DNA of 58,261 nt from Propionicimonas sp. (GTDB lineage: Bacteria; Actinomycetota; Actinomycetes; Propionibacteriales; Propionibacteriaceae), in assembly GCF_029975155.1 (NCBI RefSeq), contig NZ_JARKPQ010000144.1:1-58261 (forward strand). The letters run 5' to 3'. This document shows, piece by piece, positions 25,224-31,920 of the stretch; positions within the stretch are counted from its first letter, which is position 1; each line of letters starts with the position of its first letter. Below the pieces are notes generated by a model that saw only the letters and a program-made list of their open reading frames with translations, searched no databases and had not been told where the DNA came from. The position numbers were made by a program, and so were the translations under genes.

Positions 25224-25610
25224 ACCCGCCGCTCTGGCGGCTCGACGAGCAGAACAACCGCTGGTCGAGCTTGTCGAGACCGGCCAGACATCTCGACAAG
25301 CTCGATGAGCGGTCAGGCGGGTTGGGGAGCGGTCGGGCGGGTGGGGGGCGGGTTGGCGAGCGGTCGGGCGGGTTGGCGAGCGGTCGGGCCGCACCGCCCG
25401 GTCCCTGAGGAGCCGCGAGAAACGAGCGGCCAACGCGGCGAGTCCGGGAGGATCTGCACTCTCGACGGACCGCCAGCGACACCACCACCAGATGGGCGCA
25501 TCGACAGCGCAGATCCTCCCGGTGAACGGTCGACGCTCGGCGCTTGGCGGGCCGGTGACCGACTCGCCATCGTGGACACCTCCGGATACGCCCGCGCGTC
25601 GGGCGCGGCG
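25224..25610. repeat. Gene-free segment of dispersed and direct repeats
   Basis: 25256-25301 holds an inverted pair of the CTCGACAAGCTCGA element (GGTCGAGCTTGTCGAGACC and CATCTCGACAAGCTCGATG). 25302-25390 is a run of direct repeats of GAGCGGTCGGGCGGGTTGG-like units, about four copies with drift. 25403-25412 has an inverse piece of the CTCAGGG repeat. 25444-25457 and 25509-25522 are perfect 14-base inverted repeats (CCGGGAGGATCTGC / GCAGATCCTCCCGG). No credible gene; open frames here are composition artefacts. Confidence 0.7.
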
Positions 25611-25982
25611 CTACCGCCAGGCCGGCAGCTGCTGCAGCGCCCAGCCGTTCCCGTCCGGATCCTTGAAGAAGACGAAACGTCCCCACGGCTGATCCTCGAC
25701 GTCGCTGGCATCGACGCCGTTCGCGACCAGGGCGGCACGAGCCGCCTCGGCGTCGGCGACGACGACCTGGATGCCCTGCTGCGAACCGGGGCGCATCTCA
25801 GTGATCCCCTCACCGATCACGATGGAACAGGCCGAACCGGGCGGGGTCAGCTGGACGAACCGCAGGTTCTCGTTGACCCGGTGGTCATGGTCGGCGTTGA
25901 ACCCGACCTGATCCACATAGAACGACTTGGCCCGGTCGACATCGGTCACCGGTACCGCCACCAGCTCGATCTTCCAGTCCAT
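25611..25982 (-). CDS. VOC-family protein (glyoxalase/bleomycin-resistance fold)
   Basis: 123 residues from the ATG at 25982, with GAAGGAG six bases upstream. WKIELVAVPVTDVDRAKSFY opens the first module and GIQVVVADAEAARAALVANG near 65 the second; FFKDPDGNGWALQQLP near 105 is the typical metal-site Glu/Gln ending. Likely a small-molecule binding protein or lyase; the substrate is unknown. Divergent from the M23 peptidase. Confidence 0.88.
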   Translation of the reverse strand: MDWKIELVAVPVTDVDRAKSFYVDQVGFNADHDHRVNENLRFVQLTPPGSACSIVIGEGITEMRPGSQQGIQVVVADAEAARAALVANGVDASDVEDQPWGRFVFFKDPDGNGWALQQLPAWR

Positions 25983-26044
25983 GATGCTCCTTCCATCCGT
26001 CGTGCCCGAGCGCCCACCATCACCCGGAAAGGGGTCCGTCCCCA

Positions 26045-27031
26045 ATGGGCAAGGTTGCGGCCGTGTGGGACGGACTCGCCGGGTACTGGGAGTCGATGGA
26101 TCTGATCCCGATCATCCTGGCCGCGTTCCTGGTCGTGGTGCCGGTCGTGCTCGCCGTCCAGGTGGTGCGCACGCGATACCGCACCCGCCTCGACTGGCTG
26201 CTCGCGGCCGTGACCGCTGCCACCTTCGGCGGCTACACGCTGCTGGTCGGACGCTGGGACCTGTTCAGCTACTACCTCCGTCCCCTGGTGGCGCTGCTGC
26301 TGCTCTTGGCGCTCGTGGTCTCGCTCGTCCGGAACCGCCGGACGCCATGGCGGGAACGACCGGACAACCGGCGCGGATGGCTCCCGCTCGGCACATCAGT
26401 GCTTGTCGCGGCCCTGTTCACCGCCCTCGCCGGCTACGCGGCGTCCGGGGTGGTCGCCGGCCGTGCCGCCGTCGACCTCGCCTTCCCGCTGCGGGACGGC
26501 GTGGCCTACGTCGGCCAGGGCGGGGCGAACCCGCTGCTGAACTACCACAACCCGAACCGCGCGCAGGCCTACGCCCTCGACATCGTCGGGCTCAACGCCG
26601 CCGGCCTGCGCGCCTGGGGACTCGCGCCCGCAGAGCCCGAGCGCTACGCGGTCTTCGGACGCGCCGTGCACAGCCCCTGCGCCGGCACCGTGGCCGAGGC
26701 ACGCGACGGGCTCGCCGACCAGAGTCCGCCCACGACCGACCGGGTCAACCTCGCCGGGAACCACGTCATCGTCCGCTGCCGGGGCACCGACCCGGCCGTC
26801 GACGTCCTCCTCGCCCACCTGAGCACCGGCAGCGTCGCCGTCCGGGCCGGGGCGGACGTGGCCGTCGGCGACCTGATCGGACGGGTGGGCAACACCGGCA
26901 ACACCACCGAGCCCCACCTGCACGTCCATGCCGTGCGCGCGGACTCGGGCAGCGCGCTGGACGGGGACGGCGTGCCGATCCGGTTCGGCGGCCGATTCCT
27001 CGTGCGCAATGACCTGGTGTTCGCCGGCTGA
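26045..27031 (+). CDS. Membrane-anchored M23 (LytM-type) metallopeptidase
   Basis: 328 residues; three membrane segments within the first 100 residues (LIPIILAAFLVVVPVVLAVQ; LLAAVTAATFGGYTLLVG; PLVALLLLLALVVSLV) and one near 120-140, then an extracytoplasmic M23 domain. Probable zinc ligands are the His of LNYHNPN, the Asp of YALDIVG and the last His of HLHVH near 298. M23 enzymes cut peptidoglycan cross-bridges. RBS is GAAAGGGG upstream of 26045. Confidence 0.85.
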   Translation: MGKVAAVWDGLAGYWESMDLIPIILAAFLVVVPVVLAVQVVRTRYRTRLDWLLAAVTAATFGGYTLLVGRWDLFSYYLRPLVALLLLLALVVSLVRNRRTPWRERPDNRRGWLPLGTSVLVAALFTALAGYAASGVVAGRAAVDLAFPLRDGVAYVGQGGANPLLNYHNPNRAQAYALDIVGLNAAGLRAWGLAPAEPERYAVFGRAVHSPCAGTVAEARDGLADQSPPTTDRVNLAGNHVIVRCRGTDPAVDVLLAHLSTGSVAVRAGADVAVGDLIGRVGNTGNTTEPHLHVHAVRADSGSALDGDGVPIRFGGRFLVRNDLVFAG

Positions 27032-27053
27032 GTGGCGTGGCCCTTCGAAATCG

Positions 27054-27130
27054 CCCGTCGAGCCCCTCAAGACGCGCTCCATCCCCGCCCCCGAAACCGC
27101 TCGTCGAGCCTGTCGAGACGTGCTCGATCG
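27054..27130. repeat. Dispersed CGTCGAGCCTGTCGAGACG element
   Basis: CGTCGAGCCCCTCAAGACG (degenerate) and CGTCGAGCCTGTCGAGACG, then GCTCGATCGACGG: the same family as 25256-25301. Its right edge lies about a dozen bases from the stop of the truncated DUF899 remnant, so the element probably marks the deletion point. Confidence 0.6.
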
Positions 27131-27142
27131 ACGGATCCGGGC

Positions 27143-27220
27143 TCAGGCGTCCGCGGCCGACACCACCGGGGGCAGGTTGCCCGGGCGCTGGACCGGCGGC
27201 AGGTCTCCCGACACGGTCAT
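27143..27220 (-). pseudogene. N-terminal remnant of a DUF899-like gene
   Basis: 25 codons. The segment NLPPVVSAADA near the end resembles the start of DUF899 (thioredoxin-like) proteins, which normally continue W-x-AARD for about 220 more residues. The ATG overlaps the stop of the SnoaL-like gene by four bases (ATGA), so it was the third gene of that operon. The reading frame ends where dispersed-repeat sequence begins. Identification from so few residues is tentative. Confidence 0.45.
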
Positions 27221-27636
27221 CGTCCGGACGCCGGACCGGGCGGCCGCCCGAACGGCGGCGGACCGCCGATCGGGCTGAAGTGCAGGCCGGCGAGTCTCCA
27301 CTCGCCGTCCTCGCGGACCGCGATCTGGGTGACGCGCAGGCGGGCGTCGACCGGGTTGCCTGCGAAGGTCCCCTGCTGGGTCTGGACGCCGATCGCGACG
27401 GCCACGTCATCGGTGAGCTCGCGTACCTCGACGTCATCCCAGCGCAGGTCGGTCAGTCGCAGGTCGCGCTGGCCCCGGTAGCGGTCCAGCCACTGCTGCC
27501 TGTCGAGCACGAAGCCGACCGGTCCGACCAACCGGAAGTCCTTCGCGCCGAGCCGGTCCAGCGCGTCCGCGTCGCCGGCCAGCTCTGCCGCGACCCAGCG
27601 GCGACCGAGTTCGAGCACCTCGTCCCTGGCGGTCAT
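27217..27636 (-). CDS. SnoaL/DUF4440-like protein (NTF2 fold)
   Basis: 139 residues, cone-shaped NTF2 fold: LELGRRWVAAELAGDADALD helix, FRLVGPVGFVLDRQQWLDRY near 35, and the sheet ending EDGEWRLAGLHFSPIG near 110. Such proteins are small hydrolases, isomerases or ligand binders. The ATG at 27636 shares a base with the YCII stop and has GGGAGGG five bases before it; GTG at 27639 is less well placed. A paralogous protein is encoded at 31450 under a matching promoter. Confidence 0.85.
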   Translation of the reverse strand: MTARDEVLELGRRWVAAELAGDADALDRLGAKDFRLVGPVGFVLDRQQWLDRYRGQRDLRLTDLRWDDVEVRELTDDVAVAIGVQTQQGTFAGNPVDARLRVTQIAVREDGEWRLAGLHFSPIGGPPPFGRPPGPASGR

Positions 27637-27965
27637 CACTGCCCTCCCAGCGGCCAGACCTCGATCACGCCGTGCGCGACCGCGCAGGGGCTCGGACTGA
27701 CCTTCGCGATCGCGTCATCCAGGCTGTCCGCCTCGATGATGGCGAAGCCGGCCACCGGCAGCTCTGAGGAGAGGTAAGGGCCGCTGGCGGTCCGGACACC
27801 GGTGCCATCGGGGTTGCGTACCTGGACGGGCGCGCCCGCGACGCCCATCACCGCGCCCGCCCGCTGGAGCGACGCGTCGTTGGCATGCGCGGCGTTCCGG
27901 ACCTCTTCGGGGGTGCGGTCGTAGCCGGGCTGGTCGCCGTAGCCGATCGTGACGAAGGTGGCCAT
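27636..27965 (-). CDS. YCII-related protein
   Basis: 109 residues. YCII-type alpha/beta barrel: an opening strand TFVTIGYGDQPGYDRTPEE, VRTASGPYLSSELPVAGFAIIEADSLD in the middle (the usual DGPF-like segment) and IEVWPLGG at the end. Actinobacterial members often sit beside ECF sigma or MocR/DHFR-like genes; biochemical role unknown. First gene of a coupled operon with the SnoaL-like gene and a DUF899 remnant, transcribed from the operator-promoter at 27995-28053, divergently from mocR. Confidence 0.85.
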   Translation of the reverse strand: MATFVTIGYGDQPGYDRTPEEVRNAAHANDASLQRAGAVMGVAGAPVQVRNPDGTGVRTASGPYLSSELPVAGFAIIEADSLDDAIAKVSPSPCAVAHGVIEVWPLGGQ

Positions 27966-27994
27966 GGTGTCTCCGGACTCGCTCGGAACACTCC

Positions 27995-28053
27995 ACGCTA
28001 GGTCGGCGATGGCCCTTCCGACAGGCCCATTCGGCATCTTTGCCACCAGTCCA
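27995..28053 (-). promoter_or_regulatory. MocR-type operator-promoter P1 (YCII operon)
   Basis: Read on the minus strand: TGGACTGG (28053-28046), 16 bases, TGGGCC (28029-28024), 21 bases, CCTAGCGT (28002-27995). TAGCGT fits the actinobacterial -10 (TANNNT). Two other promoters nearby (29507-29565 and 31862-31920) have the same three words at identical spacing. The adjacent mocR gene makes its product the obvious candidate to bind the direct repeats. Confidence 0.75.
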
Positions 28054-28082
28054 TCCGCACGTCGATGGGGTATCCATGACCG

Positions 28083-29498
28083 ATGGAGCTCTTTCTCGAC
28101 CGCACCGACGAGCGGAGCCTGACCGCACAGCTGTACGACCAGCTGCACGAGGCCATCCTGGCCGGACGGATCCGTCCGGGCGACCGGCTGCGCGCCACCC
28201 GGCGCGTCGCCGACGAACTGGGCGTCGCCCGTTCGACCGTCGCGGAGGCCTACTACCGGCTGGGCGCCGAGGGCTACATCACCGGACGGGCCGGTGGCGG
28301 CAGCGTGGTGAGTCCCGTGCCGGTCTCGCCGGACGGGCCGCGGCGCACCCGCGCGCGCCTGACCCCGGTGCCGACCGCGGCCGCCGTCCGGCCGTACGGG
28401 GAGCGCCAGGGCGTCCCAGCCGCGTACGACTTCCGGCCCGGCACGCTGGATCCGGCGCTGTTCCCCACCGCCGACTGGCGGCGCAGCATGCTGCGCGCGC
28501 TCGACCACCCGGCCGGGTCGTACGGGGATCCGGCCGGCAGCCCTGCCCTGCGCGAGGCGCTCGCCCACTGGGTGGCGCGGTCCCGCGGCGTCCGGGCGAC
28601 GGCGGACGAGGTGTTCGTCACCTCGGGCGCGGGCCACGCCGTGGACCTGATCGCGCGGGTGCTGGTGCCGCCGGCGTCGGTGGTGGCGGTCGAGGAACCG
28701 GGCTATCCGCCGGTGGTCGAGTTGCTCCGCAGCCACGGGCTCGAGGTCGTCGGCGTGCCGGTGGACGCGGACGGGATCGTCGTGGAGGCGCTGCCGGCGC
28801 GGGCCCGCCTGGTGTACGTCACCCCGTCCCACCAGTATCCGCTGGGCATGCCGATGTCGCGGCGGCGGCGGCTCGAGTTGCTGGACTGGGCCGCCCGCAC
28901 CGGTTGCCCGATCGTCGAGGACGACTACGACAGCGAGTTCCGGCACACCGCCCGTCCGCTGGAGCCGCTGCAGCGGCTCGACGCGGACGGCTGGGTGATC
29001 TATGTCGGCACGTTCAGCAAGTCGCTGTCGCCTGCGCTCAGGCTGGGGTTCCTGGTGGCGCCGCTGACCCTCGTCCCCGCGCTGCGCGCACTGCGGCAGG
29101 TGATCGACTGGAGCCCGCCGCAGGCGACCCAGGCCGCGCTGACCACCCTGATCGAGGCCGGCCATCTCGACCGGCACCTTCGCCGGTGCCGCGGCGTGTA
29201 CGCCGAGCGCCGCCGGCTGCTCTGGGACGGGCTGCGCGCCGTCCTTCCGGCCGGGCACCGGCGGCTTCCGTCGGTCGCGGGTCTGCACGTCGCCGTCCTC
29301 GCGCCCGACGATGTGGAGCCGGCCGCACGCCCCGAGGTGCGGTACAGCCGGCTGAGCCGCAGCTACTTCAGCCGGCCCGCGAAGGACGGCTACCTGCTCG
29401 GCTTCGCCGGCATCCCCACCGCGGTGCTGCCGGACGCGATCAGGGCGTTCGGCGCCGTGCTCGGCCACCCGGTTCCGGAGCTGCGCGGCGCACGCTGA
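28083..29498 (+). CDS. MocR-type regulator (GntR helix-turn-helix fused to aminotransferase fold)
   Basis: 471 residues. The N-terminal GntR winged helix (residues 1-75; IRPGDRLRATRRVADELGVA, TVAEAYYRLGAEGYI) is joined by an Arg-rich linker to a fold-type-I PLP domain: SGAGHAVDLIARVL near 183, VTPSHQYPLGMPMS near 250 and the PLP lysine in TFSKSLSPALRLGF near 313. MocR proteins bind direct repeats next to divergent genes and sense PLP or amino compounds. It is divergent from the YCII operon and just upstream of the DHFR-like gene; both, plus the 31.8-kb gene, carry the shared operator. Confidence 0.93.
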   Translation: MELFLDRTDERSLTAQLYDQLHEAILAGRIRPGDRLRATRRVADELGVARSTVAEAYYRLGAEGYITGRAGGGSVVSPVPVSPDGPRRTRARLTPVPTAAAVRPYGERQGVPAAYDFRPGTLDPALFPTADWRRSMLRALDHPAGSYGDPAGSPALREALAHWVARSRGVRATADEVFVTSGAGHAVDLIARVLVPPASVVAVEEPGYPPVVELLRSHGLEVVGVPVDADGIVVEALPARARLVYVTPSHQYPLGMPMSRRRRLELLDWAARTGCPIVEDDYDSEFRHTARPLEPLQRLDADGWVIYVGTFSKSLSPALRLGFLVAPLTLVPALRALRQVIDWSPPQATQAALTTLIEAGHLDRHLRRCRGVYAERRRLLWDGLRAVLPAGHRRLPSVAGLHVAVLAPDDVEPAARPEVRYSRLSRSYFSRPAKDGYLLGFAGIPTAVLPDAIRAFGAVLGHPVPELRGAR

Positions 29499-29506
29499 CC
29501 GGGAGT

Positions 29507-29565
29507 TGGACCGGCGACAGCGGTCCGGCTTGGACCTGTTGGGCAGGCCAACGGCCGCCTAGCGT
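29507..29565 (+). promoter_or_regulatory. MocR-type operator-promoter P3 (DHFR-like gene)
   Basis: TGGACCGG (29507-29514), 16 bases, TGGACC (29531-29536), 21 bases, CCTAGCGT (29558-29565). The -10 ends six bases before the ATG at 29572, so the mRNA is probably leaderless; indeed no Shine-Dalgarno sequence is present. Same spacing as P1 and P2. Confidence 0.75.
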
Positions 29566-29571
29566 CGGCCC

Positions 29572-30144
29572 ATGGGAATCGTGATCTTCGACATCAGCAC
29601 CTCGCTGGACGGCTACATCACCGCCGCGCACCAGACGGCGGAGGTCCCGATGGGGCCGGGCGGTGACGCCGTCCACGACTGGGCCTTCGGCAACGACGAC
29701 GTCAACGCCGAGTACCTTCGCACCGCCGGAGCCAGCACGGGAGCCGTGATCTGCGGGCGCACCACCTATGACACCTCGCTGCCGTGGTGGGGTGCGGACG
29801 GGCCCACGGGCGAACAGCGCAAGCCGGTGGTCGTGGTCACCCACAGCGTGCCGGCGGACGCTCCGGCCAACGGCGTGTACCGCTTCGTCGCGGACGGCCC
29901 GCAGGCCGCGCTCGACGCGGCGCGACAGGCGGCGGGCGACGCCGACGTGACGATCATGGGCGGCGCGGACGTCGGCCGGCAGTTCCTGTCAGCAGGCCTC
30001 GTGGACGAGTTGTCACTGCACGTCGCTCCGCTGCTGTTCGGTAGCGGCACCCGCCTGTTCGGCGACCTGGAGGACCACGTGAAGCTCACCCTCGTCGAGT
30101 GCATCGCCACGCCCACGGCCGTTCACCTGCGCTACAAGGTGTGA
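29572..30144 (+). CDS. Dihydrofolate reductase-like (RibD C-terminal) protein
   Basis: 190 residues; DHFR/RibD reductase fold: IVIFDISTSLDGYITAAHQT at the start, AVICGRTTYDTSLPWWG near 58 and TIMGGADVGRQFLSAGLVDEL near 125 (NADPH-binding glycine turn). This actinobacterial YyaP-like group is of unknown substrate. Probably leaderless transcript from P3. A second member lies at 30813-31427. Confidence 0.88.
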   Translation: MGIVIFDISTSLDGYITAAHQTAEVPMGPGGDAVHDWAFGNDDVNAEYLRTAGASTGAVICGRTTYDTSLPWWGADGPTGEQRKPVVVVTHSVPADAPANGVYRFVADGPQAALDAARQAAGDADVTIMGGADVGRQFLSAGLVDELSLHVAPLLFGSGTRLFGDLEDHVKLTLVECIATPTAVHLRYKV

Positions 30145-30166
30145 GGGCCGGCTCGCTCACCGTCGG

Positions 30167-30532
30167 CTACACACCGAGAACCAGCCGCAGGCCGTCGTCG
30201 AGGTCGGCGAGAAGGTGCGGCGGGAGCCTCCCGGCGTGTTCGGCGAGGTCACCGCGGTCGATCGTGGCCAGTGCCGTGACATTCACCACCGAATCACGCG
30301 GCAGTCCCGTGAGCGATGCGGGCAGGAACACATTGCCGGGATAGCTGGCCAACGCGGTGTTCGACGTGATCGCCGCCACGGTCACGGTCGCCAGCCGGGA
30401 CCGGTTGTACTGATCGCCCTGGATGATCACCGCTGGCCGACGTTTCGCGAGCGCACTCGAAACGATCGGCCCGAAATCGACCCAGTACAGTTCACCCTTC
30501 GAGAGCGAGCCCGGACCCTCACCACTCGTCAT
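30167..30532 (-). CDS. mazF: MazF/PemK-type toxin, second locus
   Basis: 121 residues; KGELYWVDFGP at the start, KRRPAVIIQGDQYNRSRLAT near 30 and AITSNTALA near 54; the fold is that of PemK-type mRNA interferases. An internal start at the Ser-Lys-Gly before GELYW would also give a complete domain. It overlaps the antitoxin gene by 14 bases. Confidence 0.9.
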   Translation of the reverse strand: MTSGEGPGSLSKGELYWVDFGPIVSSALAKRRPAVIIQGDQYNRSRLATVTVAAITSNTALASYPGNVFLPASLTGLPRDSVVNVTALATIDRGDLAEHAGRLPPHLLADLDDGLRLVLGV

Positions 30533-30773
30533 CGTGAGTCGCCATATCGAGGGACCGCAGCCCCGCGTGCGTCCACTGCGACCGTTCGGAGTCGGACACC
30601 TGCACCGAGTCCACGGCGGCGTTGATCCTGGCGCTCAGCTCCTCCTGGTCCAGTTCGACGAGGTAGCGCTCGGCCGCGCGGGTGAAGAACTCCGAACGGC
30701 TGACGCCCAGGTCACTGACCCGGCGTTCCACCCGATGGAACACGAGGTCCGGAACGGAAATGGCAGTCTTCAT
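30519..30773 (-). CDS. mazE: MazE-like ribbon-helix-helix antitoxin
   Basis: 84 residues; KTAISVPDLVFHRVERRVSD is the RHH strand-helix, followed by SRSEFFTRAAERYLVEL and an acidic tail. It precedes and overlaps its toxin. The upstream 40 bases hold a weak GTAT-N9-ATAC inverted repeat that might be its operator. Confidence 0.85.
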   Translation of the reverse strand: MKTAISVPDLVFHRVERRVSDLGVSRSEFFTRAAERYLVELDQEELSARINAAVDSVQVSDSERSQWTHAGLRSLDMATHDDEW

Positions 30774-30812
30774 GCTGTGAGTATGACCCGGTAATACCAG
30801 CCTTCTGCAGGA

Positions 30813-31427
30813 TCAGCTACGCGCGTCCGCGTCAGTGGGGATGACAACGTAGCGCAGATGCAGCACCCCGGGTGCCTCGAGCGTCCGGACAAGGTCGAGT
30901 TCGACATGGTCCGGCGGGAGGTTGTCGAACAGCAGCCGGCCCCGTCCGAGAAGCACCGGCATGAGCTGGAGCTCGATGACATCGAGCAGGCCCGCCTTGA
31001 GGCACTCCTGCGCAGTCGTGGCTCCGTGCAGCATCACGTCCCGGTCCCCGGCGGCGGCCTTCGCCTGCGCGACGCAGGACGCGATGCCCTCGGTCACGTA
31101 GTGCACGCGTTCGTACGGGTTGTCCTGCGGAGCGGCATGGGTGGGGACGAAGATCGGGACCCCGCCATGGTGATCGCCGTTCCAGTACCCAGCGAAGTCG
31201 CCGGTTCGGCGACCCGTGATCAGCGCGCCCGTCGCCATGCCTTCGTCGAACACGATCCGGCTGTTCTCGTGCTGGGGCCGGTACCCCTCGACAGTGTTCC
31301 CCTGCCCGTCGCCGAGCCACTGCTGCAGCCTCATTCCGCCGTCTCCGGCCGGGCTACCGGGTCCGTCGTTCGGGCCGGTGATGAATCCATCGAGAGACAT
31401 CGCCATGAACAGGATCACGCGGGACAT
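30813..31427 (-). CDS. Dihydrofolate reductase-like (RibD C-terminal) protein, second copy
   Basis: 204 residues from the ATG at 31427 with AAGGAGG six bases upstream. VILFMAMSLDGFITGPNDGP start, TGALITGRRTGDFAGYWNGD near 66 and VMLHGATTAQECLKAGLLD near 129. Related to the protein at 29572 but only moderately similar. It is 22 bases downstream of the SnoaL-like gene, so it is probably expressed from P2. Confidence 0.88.
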   Translation of the reverse strand: MSRVILFMAMSLDGFITGPNDGPGSPAGDGGMRLQQWLGDGQGNTVEGYRPQHENSRIVFDEGMATGALITGRRTGDFAGYWNGDHHGGVPIFVPTHAAPQDNPYERVHYVTEGIASCVAQAKAAAGDRDVMLHGATTAQECLKAGLLDVIELQLMPVLLGRGRLLFDNLPPDHVELDLVRTLEAPGVLHLRYVVIPTDADARS

Positions 31428-31449
31428 GGGTCCTCCTTCGGTACGTCTG

Positions 31450-31818
31450 CTATGCCTCAGCGAGAGGACTGAACTGGATGGCAACGATCCGCCACGCGCC
31501 GGCGTCCTCAATCCAGACCTGCGACACGCGGGTGTTCACCCGCACCTCGTGACCGGAGGAGTCGGCATGATTGCGCTGTATGTTCCGGATGATCGCGGTG
31601 TCGCCGAAGAGGCGGGCGTCCGGTTCGCTGATGTCGAGTTCGTGGTAGCGGAAGAAGTCGTGCCGGCCGATCCACTTCTCCTTGTCCAGCACGAACCCCT
31701 TCGGCCCGATGGACGCGAAGTCGGCATGGATCAGTTCGTCGAGTGTCACGCGGTCACCCACGCGCTCGGGGTCGTCGAAACGACGTTGCGCCTGCAGCAC
31801 ATCATCCAGGTGGGTCAC
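31450..31818 (-). CDS. SnoaL/DUF4440-like protein, second copy
   Basis: 122 residues from the GTG at 31818, preceded by GAGGGGG at six bases. LDDVLQAQRRFDD helix, ADFASIGPKGFVLDKEKWIG near 33 and AGAWRIVAIQFSPLA at the end. The last segment parallels the paralogue at 27217 (GEWRLAGLHFSPIG), and both genes are first or second under promoters of the same type. Upstream, 31862-31920 is that promoter. Confidence 0.82.
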   Translation of the reverse strand: MTHLDDVLQAQRRFDDPERVGDRVTLDELIHADFASIGPKGFVLDKEKWIGRHDFFRYHELDISEPDARLFGDTAIIRNIQRNHADSSGHEVRVNTRVSQVWIEDAGAWRIVAIQFSPLAEA

Positions 31819-31861
31819 TTGAGCCCCCTCATCCAGGATCGGACTTGCCAGGACGAGGCCC

Positions 31862-31920
31862 ACGCTAGGTCGACCATGGACAGCTCAAAAGGGCCAAATC
31901 CCGGGTCTTCGGCCAGTCCA
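31862..31920 (-). promoter_or_regulatory. MocR-type operator-promoter P2 (SnoaL-DHFR operon)
   Basis: Minus strand: TGGACTGG (31920-31913), 16 bases, TGGCCC (31896-31891), 21 bases, CCTAGCGT (31869-31862). It fills the gap between the flavoprotein stop at 31921 and the SnoaL-like gene. Identical spacing to P1 and P3; the leader to GTG 31818 is about 40 bases. Confidence 0.75.

Noticed and set aside
25302..25390. Tandem repeats considered as a CRISPR array
   Set aside because: Units of about 20 bases are contiguous and lack unique spacers; no cas genes are near.
30774..30812. GTAT-N9-ATAC as mazE operator
   Set aside because: The arms are only four bases and such pairs are frequent by chance; mentioned with the gene but not listed as a site.
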